Positions 1 through 8,549 of a DNA stretch of 27,425 nucleotides are shown in pieces. The stretch comes from JBGRPZ01 sp041725955. GTDB lineage: Bacteria > Bacteroidota > Bacteroidia > Bacteroidales > JBGRPZ01. The stretch covers positions 1 through 27,425 of the forward strand of contig JBGRQE010000112.1 of NCBI GenBank assembly GCA_041725955.1, written 5' to 3'. Made by a program: the position numbers and the translations under genes. Numbering within the stretch: the stretch's first letter is position 1; every line of letters starts with the position of its first letter. A model generated the notes under the pieces. The model worked only from the letters and a program-made list of their open reading frames with translations, ran no database searches and was not told where the DNA came from.

Positions 1-1
1 G

Positions 2-388
2 GAGCACCTGTGTTCAGCCCACAATCACTACCTGGACCGTAGCCCTGAGTACTATCTTCAAAAAGCACAGGCTGGCAGTCCTGAGCTTCATGAGTTAATC
101 ACCATGGTTTTTAAACAAAACAAACATCCGGAACAGCTTTACAGAACCTGTGATGGGCTCTTGAACTTACATAGAAAAACTAATCAGGAAAATTTCAGGA
201 AGGCCTGCAGAGTGGCCTTAAAATACGAAATCTATTCATATGGATTCCTGCTTAATGTAATCAAAAATAAAACCTCTGATACGATAGAAGAAATTAATAA
301 ACCGGCTTTACCTGAACATCAGAATATAAGAGGAAAAGCCTATTATTCACAAACCATACTAAAGTTTAATGACTATGATGCAAATTGA
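2..388 (+). CDS. istA: IS21 transposase IstA, C-terminal fragment (5' end outside window)
   Basis: An open frame enters from the left edge and runs to a TGA at 386-388, giving about 128 residues. It reads HLCSAHNHYLDRSPEYYLQK near the start and ends in KFNDYDAN. This resembles the C-terminal region of IS21 IstA, downstream of the DDE catalytic core, which is not in the window. IstA carries out strand cleavage and transfer for the element. An internal ATG at 104 could be called as a start, but the frame is open without a stop to the edge, so this is the tail of a longer protein. The assignment rests mainly on position before istB and on the C-terminal pattern. Confidence 0.8.
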   Translation, partial: EHLCSAHNHYLDRSPEYYLQKAQAGSPELHELITMVFKQNKHPEQLYRTCDGLLNLHRKTNQENFRKACRVALKYEIYSYGFLLNVIKNKTSDTIEEINKPALPEHQNIRGKAYYSQTILKFNDYDAN

Positions 389-1094
389 AAATCAGTTCAA
401 ACAGTTGCGACTACATGGAATGAATCGAACATGGATGGCTTTACAGGAAACCAGAAGACATCACGAACTCTCATTTAGTGAGGGACTTGAAATACTTCTT
501 CAGGCTGAACAACAAGACAGAGAGCAAAGACGCTTTGAACGATTACAAAAAAATGCCCGTTTTCGTTATCAGGCATCCATTGAGGAACTAAAACTGGAAG
601 CCACCAGAGGCTTAGATAAAGAGTTGATCACAAGCCTGGCCACAGGTGGTTATCTCTCGCGTGGAGAATCTGTACTAATTTCAGGTGCGACAGGTTGTGG
701 TAAAAGCTTTTTAGCTTCGGCACTCGGCCATCAGGCATGTGTACAAGGTTTTAAAGTAGCTTACTTTAACCTGCAAAAACTGTTACAGAAAACTAAAGTG
801 GCACGTATTGAAGGAACCATCTATAAATTTTTTGAAAAACTGGCAAAAACAGATCTGCTAATACTTGATGATTTTGGACTTACCCATTTGGAGCAACAAC
901 AGCAGTTGGATCTAATGGAAATAATTGAAGATCGACATGGGAAGGCATCTACAATAATTGCAAGTCAACTGCCTGTGGCTAGCTGGTTCGATATAATTGG
1001 GGAAGAAACCATAGCAGATGCAATATTGGATCGTCTGGTACATACTTCATACAGAATAGAATTAAAAGGAGAAAGTTTAAGAAAAAAACGGTAA
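369..1094 (+). CDS. istB: IS21 helper ATPase IstB
   Basis: This 241-residue AAA+ ATPase is the transposition helper of IS21 and is related to DnaC. It forms ATP-dependent assemblies on target DNA and activates IstA. Residues 106-113 form the Walker A motif (GATGCGKS), and residues 163-170 form Walker B (LLILDDFG), with the acidic pair at 167-168. The N-terminal 60 residues are charged and helical (QLRLHGM, then QQDREQRRFERL), as is typical. The length is normal for the family (about 240-260). The start ATG at 369 overlaps the istA stop by 20 bases, which suggests translational coupling. The gene looks intact. Confidence 0.95.
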   Translation: MTMMQIENQFKQLRLHGMNRTWMALQETRRHHELSFSEGLEILLQAEQQDREQRRFERLQKNARFRYQASIEELKLEATRGLDKELITSLATGGYLSRGESVLISGATGCGKSFLASALGHQACVQGFKVAYFNLQKLLQKTKVARIEGTIYKFFEKLAKTDLLILDDFGLTHLEQQQQLDLMEIIEDRHGKASTIIASQLPVASWFDIIGEETIADAILDRLVHTSYRIELKGESLRKKR

Positions 1095-1133
1095 TATTGT
1101 CAGACCATCAAGTTCTTTAAACCTCAATTCTGT

Positions 1134-1182
1134 GAGGGGTCAGTATAAATCGGACAAGGGGTCAGCATCACCGGAATATGCA
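1134..1182 (+). repeat. IS21 right-end terminal region with duplicated GGGGTCAG boxes
   Basis: After istB the sequence has GGGGTCAG at 1136-1143 and again at 1158-1165, each preceded by an A and followed by TAT or CAT. The segment finishes with CCGGAATATGCA at 1171-1182. Repeated short boxes close to the tip are characteristic of IS21 ends, where they bind IstA. The outer boundary is inferred, because only one end is present. Confidence 0.5.
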
Positions 1183-1307
1183 ATTCTGAAAAAAATGTGA
1201 TATGTGTAAAGTGAATAATACAATTTAAGGTCACAAAAAATGATCTAATATATTTTGCGAGAAATTTTATAAGTTGAGTTTTTAAATCAATTAATTTGAT
1301 CGGTTAT

Positions 1308-1323
1308 ATAAGAATATTCTTAT
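1308..1323. repeat. perfect 16-bp palindrome downstream of the HTCS gene
   Basis: ATAAGAATATTCTTAT is an exact palindrome with no spacer. It lies about 95 bases past the stop of the minus-strand HTCS gene, within the 236-base gap between the IS21 end and that gene. A weaker inverted repeat (ATCAA, 5-base loop, TTGAT) lies at 1286-1300. Neither is followed by a T run in either direction, so they do not look like terminators. Nothing else was recognised in 1183-1418. Confidence 0.4.
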
Positions 1324-1418
1324 GAGGAGAAATATTTAAACTTATTTTGTAAATATTCTTCTATTATAGGAATTAAATCTGTTTTATAGCTAGAACATGT
1401 GTCAGATAGTTTGGTAAT

Positions 1419-4400
1419 TTAATCTATATTTTTAGTTTTTAAATAAGAGTCAATACCCATTTTTATAGCCTCGGATTTGAAAGCTTTGGGAGAAACTCCA
1501 AATTCCTTTTTAAAACTCTTAGAAAAATATACCGGATCATTATAACCAACCATAAATGCTGTTTCAGTGATTGAATAGTTTTGTTTTGTAATTATATAAG
1601 CTGCTTTTTTTAATCTCATTTGACGAAAAAAGTTTACTAATGTTTTTCCAGTAATTAAATGATGTTTTCTATAGATAACGGAATAGCTCATATTTAATTT
1701 TTCAGAAAGTTCTTCAAGGTTAAAGTTTGAATTATCAATTTCCTGACTTAAAATTTTGACAAGTTCATCTATGAAAATTTCATCCTTAGAAAGAGGTGTT
1801 TTAGTATCTGGGTTATTAAGGCTATTTTTTTTGTATTTAGATATAGCTTTTTCTTGAGTATTGATAAGATTGTTAATTTTGGATAGTAACTCTTTAGTGT
1901 AGAATGGTTTATTAAGATATTCTACTGCACCAGCCTCTAATCCTAAGAGTTTCATGTTTGATGTGTTACTTGCGGTTAATAAAATAATAGGGATATGTGA
2001 TAGGCTATTATCTCCACTAATTTCTTGACACATTTTGATACCATCCATTTCTGGCATTATAATATCACTTAGAATTAAATTAGGGTTGACTTTTTTTGCT
2101 TTTTGAATTCCTTCCTTTCCATTTGAAGCTGTGATAATTTTATAGTATGGCTCTAATAATCTTGATAGCATAATAATAAGTTCATAATCATCTTCTACTA
2201 TAAGTATAGTTTTTGTTTGCGAATTTTGAGAAATGATTGTTTCTATATGTGAGTCCTCCTTGTTTAAGGAATCTATTAGCACTGTTTGCACTATTTCGTT
2301 ATCGTGATATATGTTTTTATCTGTTGGTATTTCAACAGTAAAAGTTGTTCCTGTTTCATTGGTCTTGACATACATAGATCCATGATGTAATTCTATTAAT
2401 TCTTTCGTGAATGTCAGACCGATTCCACTTCCTTTCTTTTTTTTTCCCTTTGTAGATTGAAAGTATAATTTAAAGATATTATCTATGTCAGTTTTTGGGA
2501 TCCCCCCTCCAGAATCTTCAATACTAAACTTGATTTTTTTATTAATTGCATCATGATTTAAATCAAACTTAATAAACCCATTAGGAGGAGTAAATTTAAA
2601 AGCATTTGACAGTAAATTATAAATTATATATTCGAGCTTTTCTTTGTCATACCAAATTGTAAGTTCATCATCTTCATATTGCTGACTGAAATTTATTTTT
2701 TTTATTCTTGCTAACTCATTAAAACTAGAAAGTGTTTCTTTAAAGTCACTAATGATATTATGGCGCTCGATATTTAATTGTATTTTTTTAAATTCACTAT
2801 TCGCAATTTCAGTTAGTTTGTACGTAATTTGAGATAGGCGTTTGGAGTTGCTATAAATGTTTGATAAACGTCTTTTTAAATCTTGACTGTTAATAGGGGT
2901 ATTGCTTGAAATTAATTCCTCCAGTGGACACATAATCAGAGTTAAAGGAGTTTGGATTTCATGAGAAATTCTTGTGAGAAAATTCATCTTAAAATCGAAT
3001 AGCTTCTTATTCTGTTGATTCACTCTATCTTTTATAGCAAGTCGGTTTTTTATTTGAAAGTATGAAAATGTACTATAGATTATAGTGATGATTAATATTA
3101 AATATACTAGAAATGCAATTTTACTTTGCCACCATGGTGTTAAAATATTTATATCTATAGTTCTAATTTGAGGCTCCAATTTCGCATAAACTGATTCTGC
3201 TTTCACTTCAAATTTATAGTTCCCTGTAGGAATATTTGTGTAAGTTGCAATGAGATTATTTTTAGCGGGCACCCACTCATCATAAATACCGGATAGTCTG
3301 TAGCTATATAAGTAATTGTCGCTAATGGGTGGATCAACTACTGAAAATTTAAAGGAAAAACTAGATTGATGGTGTTTTAGTTTAATGGATTTTATATTTT
3401 CAATAGGTTTATTAATTTGATTAGGAATTACCTTAATGGCATCTTGATTTAGTATTTCAATTTGATTAATATGAAGTTCTGGGGTGATTGTACGCTTTTT
3501 TAATTCATTAGGTTTAAAAAAAACCGAACCAATAATACTACTAAAATACATATAGCCATCCTTGCTTTTGAAAGCACTTCGTCCATGATAATGATTTGTT
3601 GGCAAACCATCATTAATGGTGAAATTTACAAAGCTGGAATCTTGTACGGAATAATTCCAAATACCTTTATCTGAGCTAAGCCATATATTATCTGCATTTT
3701 CAACTACAACATTTTTAAAAGATATTTTAAATGTGCTACTTCTAGGATATATTACTTTGTGTTTGCCATTTTTAATAATATACTGAATTAAATTTCCAGA
3801 TCTGTTTATAATCCAAAGTGCCCCTTCTGAATCATTTTTCAATGAACGGATACTGTTAGCTAATTCACTTTTATATTTTTTAGAGATAAACTGATGGTTT
3901 GAAAAATATGAGCCTGTGATATTTCTCTTATTTTCATGAAATTTAAAAAGTCCTCCTTGTTGGTATCCTAACCAAATAGTTTTGTTGTGATCTTCAGTAA
4001 TACAATCACAAATGATACCATTTAATCCATTTGAATTGTTAGCAAATGATGTGATCAGATTGAAGTTTTCTGTGTATATATGGACTCCAATGTTTGTAGC
4101 GATCCAAATTCTCTGCTGAGAATCTTTAAAAATACATCTAACTTCAGTAGCTAATTGTAACAAGTTATTTTTCACCTCGAATTTTGAGATATTATTAATG
4201 TCTGGATTATATTTCCATAACCCATTTTTATATGTTCCAAACCATATATTCCCTTTTTTATCTTCAAACATTGAGAATATATAAAAACGCTTACTAAACT
4301 CTTGTTTTTTTAATGATGAAGTTTGATTATTAATATGTAAAGAGATCTTTTTTGCCCCATCGCCAGCGGATCCAAGCCAAATATCATTCTGCGACGTTTT

Positions 4401-5507
4401 TAATATTGAAAGAATTTTTGAGGGCTTATCTTTATTGAAAGTGGAACTGTAAATTGAGTCATTTTTATGAAATATTACATTTATCCCTTCGTGATTGTTT
4501 GTGAGCCAGATGTTTTTCTTTGAATCTTCGTAAATATTAACTATTGTATTACCACTAATAGTACGATTGTTGTTCATATCGTTTTTCAACAAAAGCATAT
4601 TATTAGATTTGAAATTGATTTTTATCAGTCCATTACCATCTGTTCCAATCCAAATGTTATTGTGTGAATCAACTAATATTGATGCGAATTTTTTATTCCT
4701 TAATAGTTTTTCCTTTGCATGTAGGAGAGAATGCTTAATAAATTCTCTTGAATTTAGATTAAAGCAAAAAAGGCCATGGTATTCAGAAGTAATCCATAAT
4801 TTATTTTTTTCTGAAATAGCAATTTTAAGAGAGCCATTTGCTTCATTATATTTTCCCCTTATTTCAAGTAATTCATTATCCTTTGTTGAATATTCATATA
4901 AGTGTCCATGATTGGTAGTTACTAATAAACTTTTTTGAGCGTTTATTAACATGTCTTCAATGGTGATGTTATTTGATTCAATTCCCGGAATCATTGTAAT
5001 ACTGTCTATTTTGTGACTTGTATTTGAAACTGAAAAAATCAAACCTTTTCTTGTTGCAAGCCATATTTTATCTCGGTTGTAAGTGAAATCTTGTATTTTA
5101 TTTTGGTTGGGTATTTTTAATGTTGCGAAATGACCAACTTTATTTCTATAATATATTTCCCCATTTTCAGATAAAATCCAAATTGTTCCTTTCTTATTTA
5201 TGTCAATTTTTTTTATTCTGTCATCATTCTCTTGAAATATATCTGCGCTTGAAATACTCTCATAATTTTTCCCATTGTATTTTAATAAACCATTTTCATG
5301 AGCTATCCATATATAACCGACACTGTCCTGAATAACATTTTTAAATGAAACATTATTGTTATTTAAATTAGTGTGAAGTCTATGAATATTCTCTTGAGCC
5401 AATGTATGATTTTGGTTGTTCCCCAATACGGTTATTAGCACACAGATTACCATCTTCATAAAATAGATTCCAGTTTTCCTTTTTAAGATTTTAATAATTA
5501 AATGCAT
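1419..5507 (-). CDS. Hybrid two-component system sensor/regulator (HTCS)
   Basis: This 1362-residue inner-membrane protein puts a whole two-component system in one chain, a Bacteroidota arrangement that controls nutrient-uptake loci. In order: a hydrophobic N-terminus (about 17-38); a periplasmic sensor of many short Reg_prop propeller strands (about 40-690, repeated IWIG/IWLG motifs); a Y_Y_Y-type domain (about 705-785); one membrane span (797-817); a histidine kinase with phospho-acceptor His849 in ISHE; an ATPase with N box NLLSNAFKF (964-972), DSGGGIP (998-1004) and GSGIGL (1026-1031); a receiver with acidic pair 1106-1107, phospho-acceptor Asp1148 and Lys1200; and an AraC-type helix-turn-helix (about 1262-1345). 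All key residues are present. Starts at Met17 (5459) or Met19 are also plausible. It is divergent from the sigma-FecR-susCD genes, so control of that locus is the natural guess. The ligand is unknown. Confidence 0.95.
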   Translation of the reverse strand: MHLIIKILKRKTGIYFMKMVICVLITVLGNNQNHTLAQENIHRLHTNLNNNNVSFKNVIQDSVGYIWIAHENGLLKYNGKNYESISSADIFQENDDRIKKIDINKKGTIWILSENGEIYYRNKVGHFATLKIPNQNKIQDFTYNRDKIWLATRKGLIFSVSNTSHKIDSITMIPGIESNNITIEDMLINAQKSLLVTTNHGHLYEYSTKDNELLEIRGKYNEANGSLKIAISEKNKLWITSEYHGLFCFNLNSREFIKHSLLHAKEKLLRNKKFASILVDSHNNIWIGTDGNGLIKINFKSNNMLLLKNDMNNNRTISGNTIVNIYEDSKKNIWLTNNHEGINVIFHKNDSIYSSTFNKDKPSKILSILKTSQNDIWLGSAGDGAKKISLHINNQTSSLKKQEFSKRFYIFSMFEDKKGNIWFGTYKNGLWKYNPDINNISKFEVKNNLLQLATEVRCIFKDSQQRIWIATNIGVHIYTENFNLITSFANNSNGLNGIICDCITEDHNKTIWLGYQQGGLFKFHENKRNITGSYFSNHQFISKKYKSELANSIRSLKNDSEGALWIINRSGNLIQYIIKNGKHKVIYPRSSTFKISFKNVVVENADNIWLSSDKGIWNYSVQDSSFVNFTINDGLPTNHYHGRSAFKSKDGYMYFSSIIGSVFFKPNELKKRTITPELHINQIEILNQDAIKVIPNQINKPIENIKSIKLKHHQSSFSFKFSVVDPPISDNYLYSYRLSGIYDEWVPAKNNLIATYTNIPTGNYKFEVKAESVYAKLEPQIRTIDINILTPWWQSKIAFLVYLILIITIIYSTFSYFQIKNRLAIKDRVNQQNKKLFDFKMNFLTRISHEIQTPLTLIMCPLEELISSNTPINSQDLKRRLSNIYSNSKRLSQITYKLTEIANSEFKKIQLNIERHNIISDFKETLSSFNELARIKKINFSQQYEDDELTIWYDKEKLEYIIYNLLSNAFKFTPPNGFIKFDLNHDAINKKIKFSIEDSGGGIPKTDIDNIFKLYFQSTKGKKKKGSGIGLTFTKELIELHHGSMYVKTNETGTTFTVEIPTDKNIYHDNEIVQTVLIDSLNKEDSHIETIISQNSQTKTILIVEDDYELIIMLSRLLEPYYKIITASNGKEGIQKAKKVNPNLILSDIIMPEMDGIKMCQEISGDNSLSHIPIILLTASNTSNMKLLGLEAGAVEYLNKPFYTKELLSKINNLINTQEKAISKYKKNSLNNPDTKTPLSKDEIFIDELVKILSQEIDNSNFNLEELSEKLNMSYSVIYRKHHLITGKTLVNFFRQMRLKKAAYIITKQNYSITETAFMVGYNDPVYFSKSFKKEFGVSPKAFKSEAIKMGIDSYLKTKNID

Positions 5508-5946
5508 TGGGTCAAGTATATTGATTTGTGTGTCTAGTGTAAAATGAAACGTAAAAGTTATTGGTTAATTAGTGCTTGTATGAGTTTTTTAGAAGCTAGA
5601 ATTTGTGTTAACAAGTTTGTTTTAAATGAATGCACTAGGTAAGATTTAGGCAAAAAATAGGTAAAAAAAAGGCAAAAACCAAGAGGATGGGTGAGGTAAA
5701 TGCCAAGAAAAGAGAATGTAATGGAAATGTGCCTAAAAATAGCAGAATTATACACAATCTAATCTGAATTACTTTCCTCAGATTTATAATAACAAACCAT
5801 CCATAAAATATCCACGCAATTTATTAGTCAACCTATTATCAAAGGGAGTTGATATTCAAGATTATATATATCAATGTGAGAGAATTTTGCACAAGACTCT
5901 TCTTTCTTAAGTGTTTTGAATAGAATAGTTAAGTTAATTAATGGGG
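5508..5946. other. intergenic region between divergent HTCS and sigma factor genes
   Basis: No convincing gene was found here. The region is AT-rich with A-runs near 5650-5690. It must hold the promoter of the HTCS gene (leftward) and upstream elements for the sigma genes (rightward). An inverted repeat TTGATAT / ATATCAA with a 12-base spacer lies at 5849-5874, which could be an operator for the HTCS. That role is only inferred from position. A 65-codon minus-strand frame at 5558-5755 lacks coding character. Confidence 0.4.
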
Positions 5947-5980
5947 TTTGGATAAGGTAATGATTCCGATTGTATAATTG
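5947..5980 (+). promoter_or_regulatory. possible Bacteroidota-type promoter for ECF sigma factor 1
   Basis: TTTG at 5947-5950 is followed after 22 bases by TATAATTG at 5973-5980. The Bacteroidota housekeeping promoter consensus is TTTG at -33 and TAnnTTTG at -7, so the -7 box has one mismatch and the spacing is within range. Transcription would start near 5987, leaving about a 30-base leader before the ATG at 6017. This also argues against the TTG at 5993 as the start. It is a weak match, not proof. Confidence 0.3.
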
Positions 5981-6016
5981 AATATTATATAGTTGAACAA
6001 GAAATTGTTGAAAATT

Positions 6017-6544
6017 ATGAACTGTTTAGAAAAAGTGAGTGATAAAAGTATTAGTAGTGATTTTTATGTGTTTAGAGAGTTGTATGTGGTTTTGTTTTCC
6101 AGATTAACAAAGTATGCATATAAAATTGTTCATGATAATGAAATGAGTCATGATATAGTGCAAAACGTGTTCTTGAATTATTGGAATAATAGATCAAAAT
6201 TAACAATTCATTCAGATCAAAGATCTTATTTGTATGGAATGGTGAAAAATGAAGCTATTAATCAGATGAGAAAGAGAAAAATGGAGAAGGATAAAATAGT
6301 GGATTATTGGTTGCGTGAAAAAGAGATACAGTCAGAATTCAACAGTGTGAAAGATGAAGTGTTTGTAGACCTATACAAAGCGATCGATAAGCTGCCAGAA
6401 AAATGTAGGTACGTATTATTCATGACATTAAAAGAACATTCTATTGCCTCTATCGAAGAATCTTTGAATATATCTCAAAATACAGTTAAGACTCACAGAA
6501 GGAGAGCCTATGCTTTTTTACGTAAGGCTTTAGTACGTTGTTAG
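6017..6544 (+). CDS. ECF RNA polymerase sigma factor (first of a tandem pair)
   Basis: This 175-residue extracytoplasmic-function sigma factor directs RNA polymerase to a small set of promoters. Region 2 lies near residues 18-85 (FRELYVVLFSRLTKYAYKIV, then DIVQNVFLNYW, then RSYLYGMVKNEAINQMRKRK). Region 4 lies near 120-172 (AIDKLPEKCRYVLF, then ISQNTVKTHRRRAYAFLRK) and has the usual helix-turn-helix. The frame extends upstream to a TTG at 5993. The ATG at 6017 was preferred because the residues before the conserved FxxLY motif then match the length seen in the second sigma gene, and because of the possible promoter just upstream. No anti-sigma gene directly follows; the next gene is another sigma factor with roughly 35-40% identity by eye. 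Confidence 0.9.
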   Translation: MNCLEKVSDKSISSDFYVFRELYVVLFSRLTKYAYKIVHDNEMSHDIVQNVFLNYWNNRSKLTIHSDQRSYLYGMVKNEAINQMRKRKMEKDKIVDYWLREKEIQSEFNSVKDEVFVDLYKAIDKLPEKCRYVLFMTLKEHSIASIEESLNISQNTVKTHRRRAYAFLRKALVRC

Positions 6545-6577
6545 AATATTTTTTCTCTCACTTCTTCTTTTAATAAT

Positions 6578-6598
6578 CCCCCCCCCCTCAAAAAAAAA
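6578..6598 (+). repeat. C10 and A9 homopolymer tracts between two sigma genes
   Basis: Ten C residues at 6578-6587 are followed by TC and then nine A residues at 6590-6598. They lie 34 bases past the stop of sigma factor 1 and about 175 bases before the start of sigma factor 2. A C10 tract stands out in this AT-rich context and is prone to slippage. The rest of 6545-6772 holds no recognisable gene or terminator. Confidence 0.7.
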
Positions 6599-6772
6599 TA
6601 TATTTCAAAAAATAAACTTTGGATTCATTCTCGTTTTAAATGAGACCTGTCATATAAACAACTTTTAGAAGCACATTTATTCCTCTAATTTATTGTCACT
6701 AATTATCTGTGTTTATGGAAGTGTCAATAAGTACATTATGGAGAGAGTGTGCTTGAATGATTATTATAATAT

Positions 6773-7303
6773 ATGAATTACACGCCTTTATTTTTAAATA
6801 AAATTAAGCGGAGAGATGAATATGCTTTTCAGCAATTATATGAAGAGATGTACACTTCATTGGTTCTTTTTGCTCAAAAATATTTGAAGGATAAAAGTCT
6901 AAGTCAAGATTTAGTGCAAGAGGTGTTTGCAAAACTTTGGACAGATGCTCAAAAAATAAATATAAGTGATTCTATAAAATCATATTTATATACAACAACA
7001 AGAAATATGGCTATCAATGCTATTGAGAAGCGAGAAACAGAGAAGAAATATCTTGATATTTTTATGCATAGACAGGAATGTTCTGTAGATGAGTACAATA
7101 TGATGGCTCAAGATGCATATGGATATATTTATAAAGCAATTAATGATTTACCAAAAAAACCAAGGGATGTAATTATGATGTCACTGAAGGATCTCAGTTG
7201 TTTAGAAATTCAGGAAGAACTGTGTGTTTCGAAAAATACTGTTAAAACTCATAAGGCTAGAGCTTATAAAAGTTTGAGGGCAAAATTAAAGGGGCAGTTT
7301 TAG
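6773..7303 (+). CDS. ECF RNA polymerase sigma factor (second of a tandem pair)
   Basis: This 176-residue ECF sigma factor has region 2 at about 18-85 (FQQLYEEMYTSLVLFAQKYL, DLVQEVFAKLW, KSYLYTTTRNMAINAIEKRE) and region 4 at about 122-172 (AINDLPKKPRDVIMMSLKD, VSKNTVKTHKARAYKSLRAKL). It starts at a clear ATG. A FecR-type anti-sigma gene follows after 31 bases, so this is the more likely partner of that anti-sigma. In this family the FecR protein holds the sigma factor inactive until the TonB-dependent receptor signals ligand binding. The likely targets are the downstream susC-susD genes. Confidence 0.95.
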   Translation: MNYTPLFLNKIKRRDEYAFQQLYEEMYTSLVLFAQKYLKDKSLSQDLVQEVFAKLWTDAQKINISDSIKSYLYTTTRNMAINAIEKRETEKKYLDIFMHRQECSVDEYNMMAQDAYGYIYKAINDLPKKPRDVIMMSLKDLSCLEIQEELCVSKNTVKTHKARAYKSLRAKLKGQF

Positions 7304-7334
7304 GTCTTAAGTTGCTGATTTTTTTACTTTAGAA

Positions 7335-8486
7335 ATGTTAAAGATGAAACTCGACGAAAATGTTTCAAAAATAATCGCTAATGATGTTATTGGTTCTATA
7401 ACCAAACCTGAACGTGAAATCCTTAATTACTGGTTAGCTGATCCGTACTGTAAACTAATTTATGATAAAATAACACGAGAGGATGTTTTGGCCAAGGAAG
7501 TTCTCGCATATGAAAATGTAGATTCGAGAGTGGCTTTTAAAAAGTTTAAGCGTGAGGTAATTAATAAACCGAAGAAGCATCTTTGGATGAAATATGCTGC
7601 GATTATTTTTTTACCAATTTTAATTGGGGGCGTGTTATTTCAAATGTTAGAATCTAGTTTTCATGTTAAAAAGAAAGTTTTAATTCCTGATTTTGACAAA
7701 AGTAAACTTGCAATTGTATCTGATCAAGGAGACTTGCATTACCTGACTGGCAAAGATACCTGTTTTGCTGTAGGCGTATCTACACTTGTATTAAAATCTA
7801 ATCAAATAGAATGTGATAATAGAAATGAGGTGCTATCAAGTGATTTGATTTATAATACCATTAATGTTCCTAGAGGTAAAACATTAAAAATGTTATTGGC
7901 AGATAGTTCGGTTGTTCATCTCAATTCTCAATCGGTATTTAAGTACCCACTCAAATTTACAGGACAAGTAAGGCAAGTAGAATTATTGTCTGGAGAAGCT
8001 TATTTTGAAATATTCAAAGATCAATCGCGGCCATTTACGGTAAACTTTGGTGGCTCACAAGTCAAGGTCTTGGGAACAAAGTTTAATATTCGTCACTACC
8101 AATATGAACCAAAGAAAGTGACTTTAGCTAGTGGGAGTCTTGAAATCAACAGTATGGGTAATAAGTTTTTAATTAAACCCAATGAGCAAGCTATTATTTC
8201 AAGAGATTCTTATACCATTAAAAGTATTGATGCAAGGGTTTTTACAGATTGGACTGATTATGTGTTTAGATATAAAAGAGAAGCCTTTGGTGTGATAATG
8301 GAAGACTTAGCTCGTCATTATGGACTTAAAGTATTTTATTTAAACCCTTCGTGTAAGCAGATGAAGTACAGTTTGCGTATTAGTAAGAAAAAGAATATTG
8401 AAGAAGTATTACAGCTGATTGAAGATGCTGAAGGTGTAGAATTCCAAATTAACCAAAATAATATAATCGTAAGTAAAAAGATGTAA
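7335..8486 (+). CDS. FecR-family anti-sigma factor
   Basis: This 383-residue single-pass inner-membrane anti-sigma factor has three parts. A cytoplasmic N-terminal segment (1-83) would bind the sigma factor. One membrane span lies at about 84-104 (WMKYAAIIFLPILIGGVLFQ begins at 84). A periplasmic FecR domain lies at about 177-275 (INVPRGKTLKMLLADSS, LLSGEAYFEI, FNIRHY), followed by a C-terminal DUF4974-type domain at about 310-383. The C-terminal domain is expected to contact the STN domain of the SusC-like receptor encoded next. Length and domain order are normal for Bacteroidota. It sits 31 bases after sigma factor 2 and 63 bases before susC. Confidence 0.95.
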   Translation: MLKMKLDENVSKIIANDVIGSITKPEREILNYWLADPYCKLIYDKITREDVLAKEVLAYENVDSRVAFKKFKREVINKPKKHLWMKYAAIIFLPILIGGVLFQMLESSFHVKKKVLIPDFDKSKLAIVSDQGDLHYLTGKDTCFAVGVSTLVLKSNQIECDNRNEVLSSDLIYNTINVPRGKTLKMLLADSSVVHLNSQSVFKYPLKFTGQVRQVELLSGEAYFEIFKDQSRPFTVNFGGSQVKVLGTKFNIRHYQYEPKKVTLASGSLEINSMGNKFLIKPNEQAIISRDSYTIKSIDARVFTDWTDYVFRYKREAFGVIMEDLARHYGLKVFYLNPSCKQMKYSLRISKKKNIEEVLQLIEDAEGVEFQINQNNIIVSKKM

Positions 8487-8506
8487 GGTGCTGTAACACC
8501 TTACAT
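8481..8506 (+). promoter_or_regulatory. 10-bp-stem hairpin overlapping the fecR stop codon
   Basis: ATGTAAGGTG (8481-8490) and CACCTTACAT (8497-8506) are perfectly complementary around a six-base loop. The fecR stop codon (8484-8486) lies in the left arm. No T run follows, so this is more like an mRNA processing or stabilising element, or a partial attenuator, than a standard terminator. It could let susCD be expressed at a different level from the regulators. Confidence 0.5.
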
Positions 8507-8518
8507 TAAATTCTAACC

Positions 8519-8532
8519 TGGTCAATAGACCA
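8519..8532 (+). promoter_or_regulatory. small second hairpin upstream of susC
   Basis: TGGTC and GACCA form a 5-bp stem with the loop AATA. It lies 12 bases after the larger hairpin and 17 bases before the susC start codon. It may influence ribosome access or transcript stability. The function is inferred from position only. Confidence 0.3.
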
Positions 8533-8549
8533 AATCAAAACAAAAATCT

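Larger units (their letters stand above)
1..1182 (+). mobile_element. IS21-family insertion sequence, right part (left end outside window)
   Basis: The element is identified by the istA-istB gene pair, with istB overlapping the end of istA by 20 bases, the usual IS21 layout. The right end is placed at about 1182 because the sequence there ends in CA and its reverse complement starts TGCATATTCCGGTGATGCTG, a TG-starting terminus followed by a TGACCCC box. GGGGTCAG occurs twice (1136-1143 and 1158-1165), 22 bases apart, in keeping with the internal repeated transposase-binding sites of IS21 ends. The left end is outside the window, so the inverted repeat and target duplication cannot be verified and the exact end is inferred. 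Confidence 0.8.

Noticed and set aside
5558..5755. 65-codon minus-strand frame upstream of the HTCS gene
   Set aside because: Its composition follows the A/T runs of the region, and no homologue or domain is recognised.
5993..6016. upstream TTG start for sigma factor 1
   Set aside because: ATG at 6017 matches the length of the paralogue and leaves room for a leader after the possible promoter.
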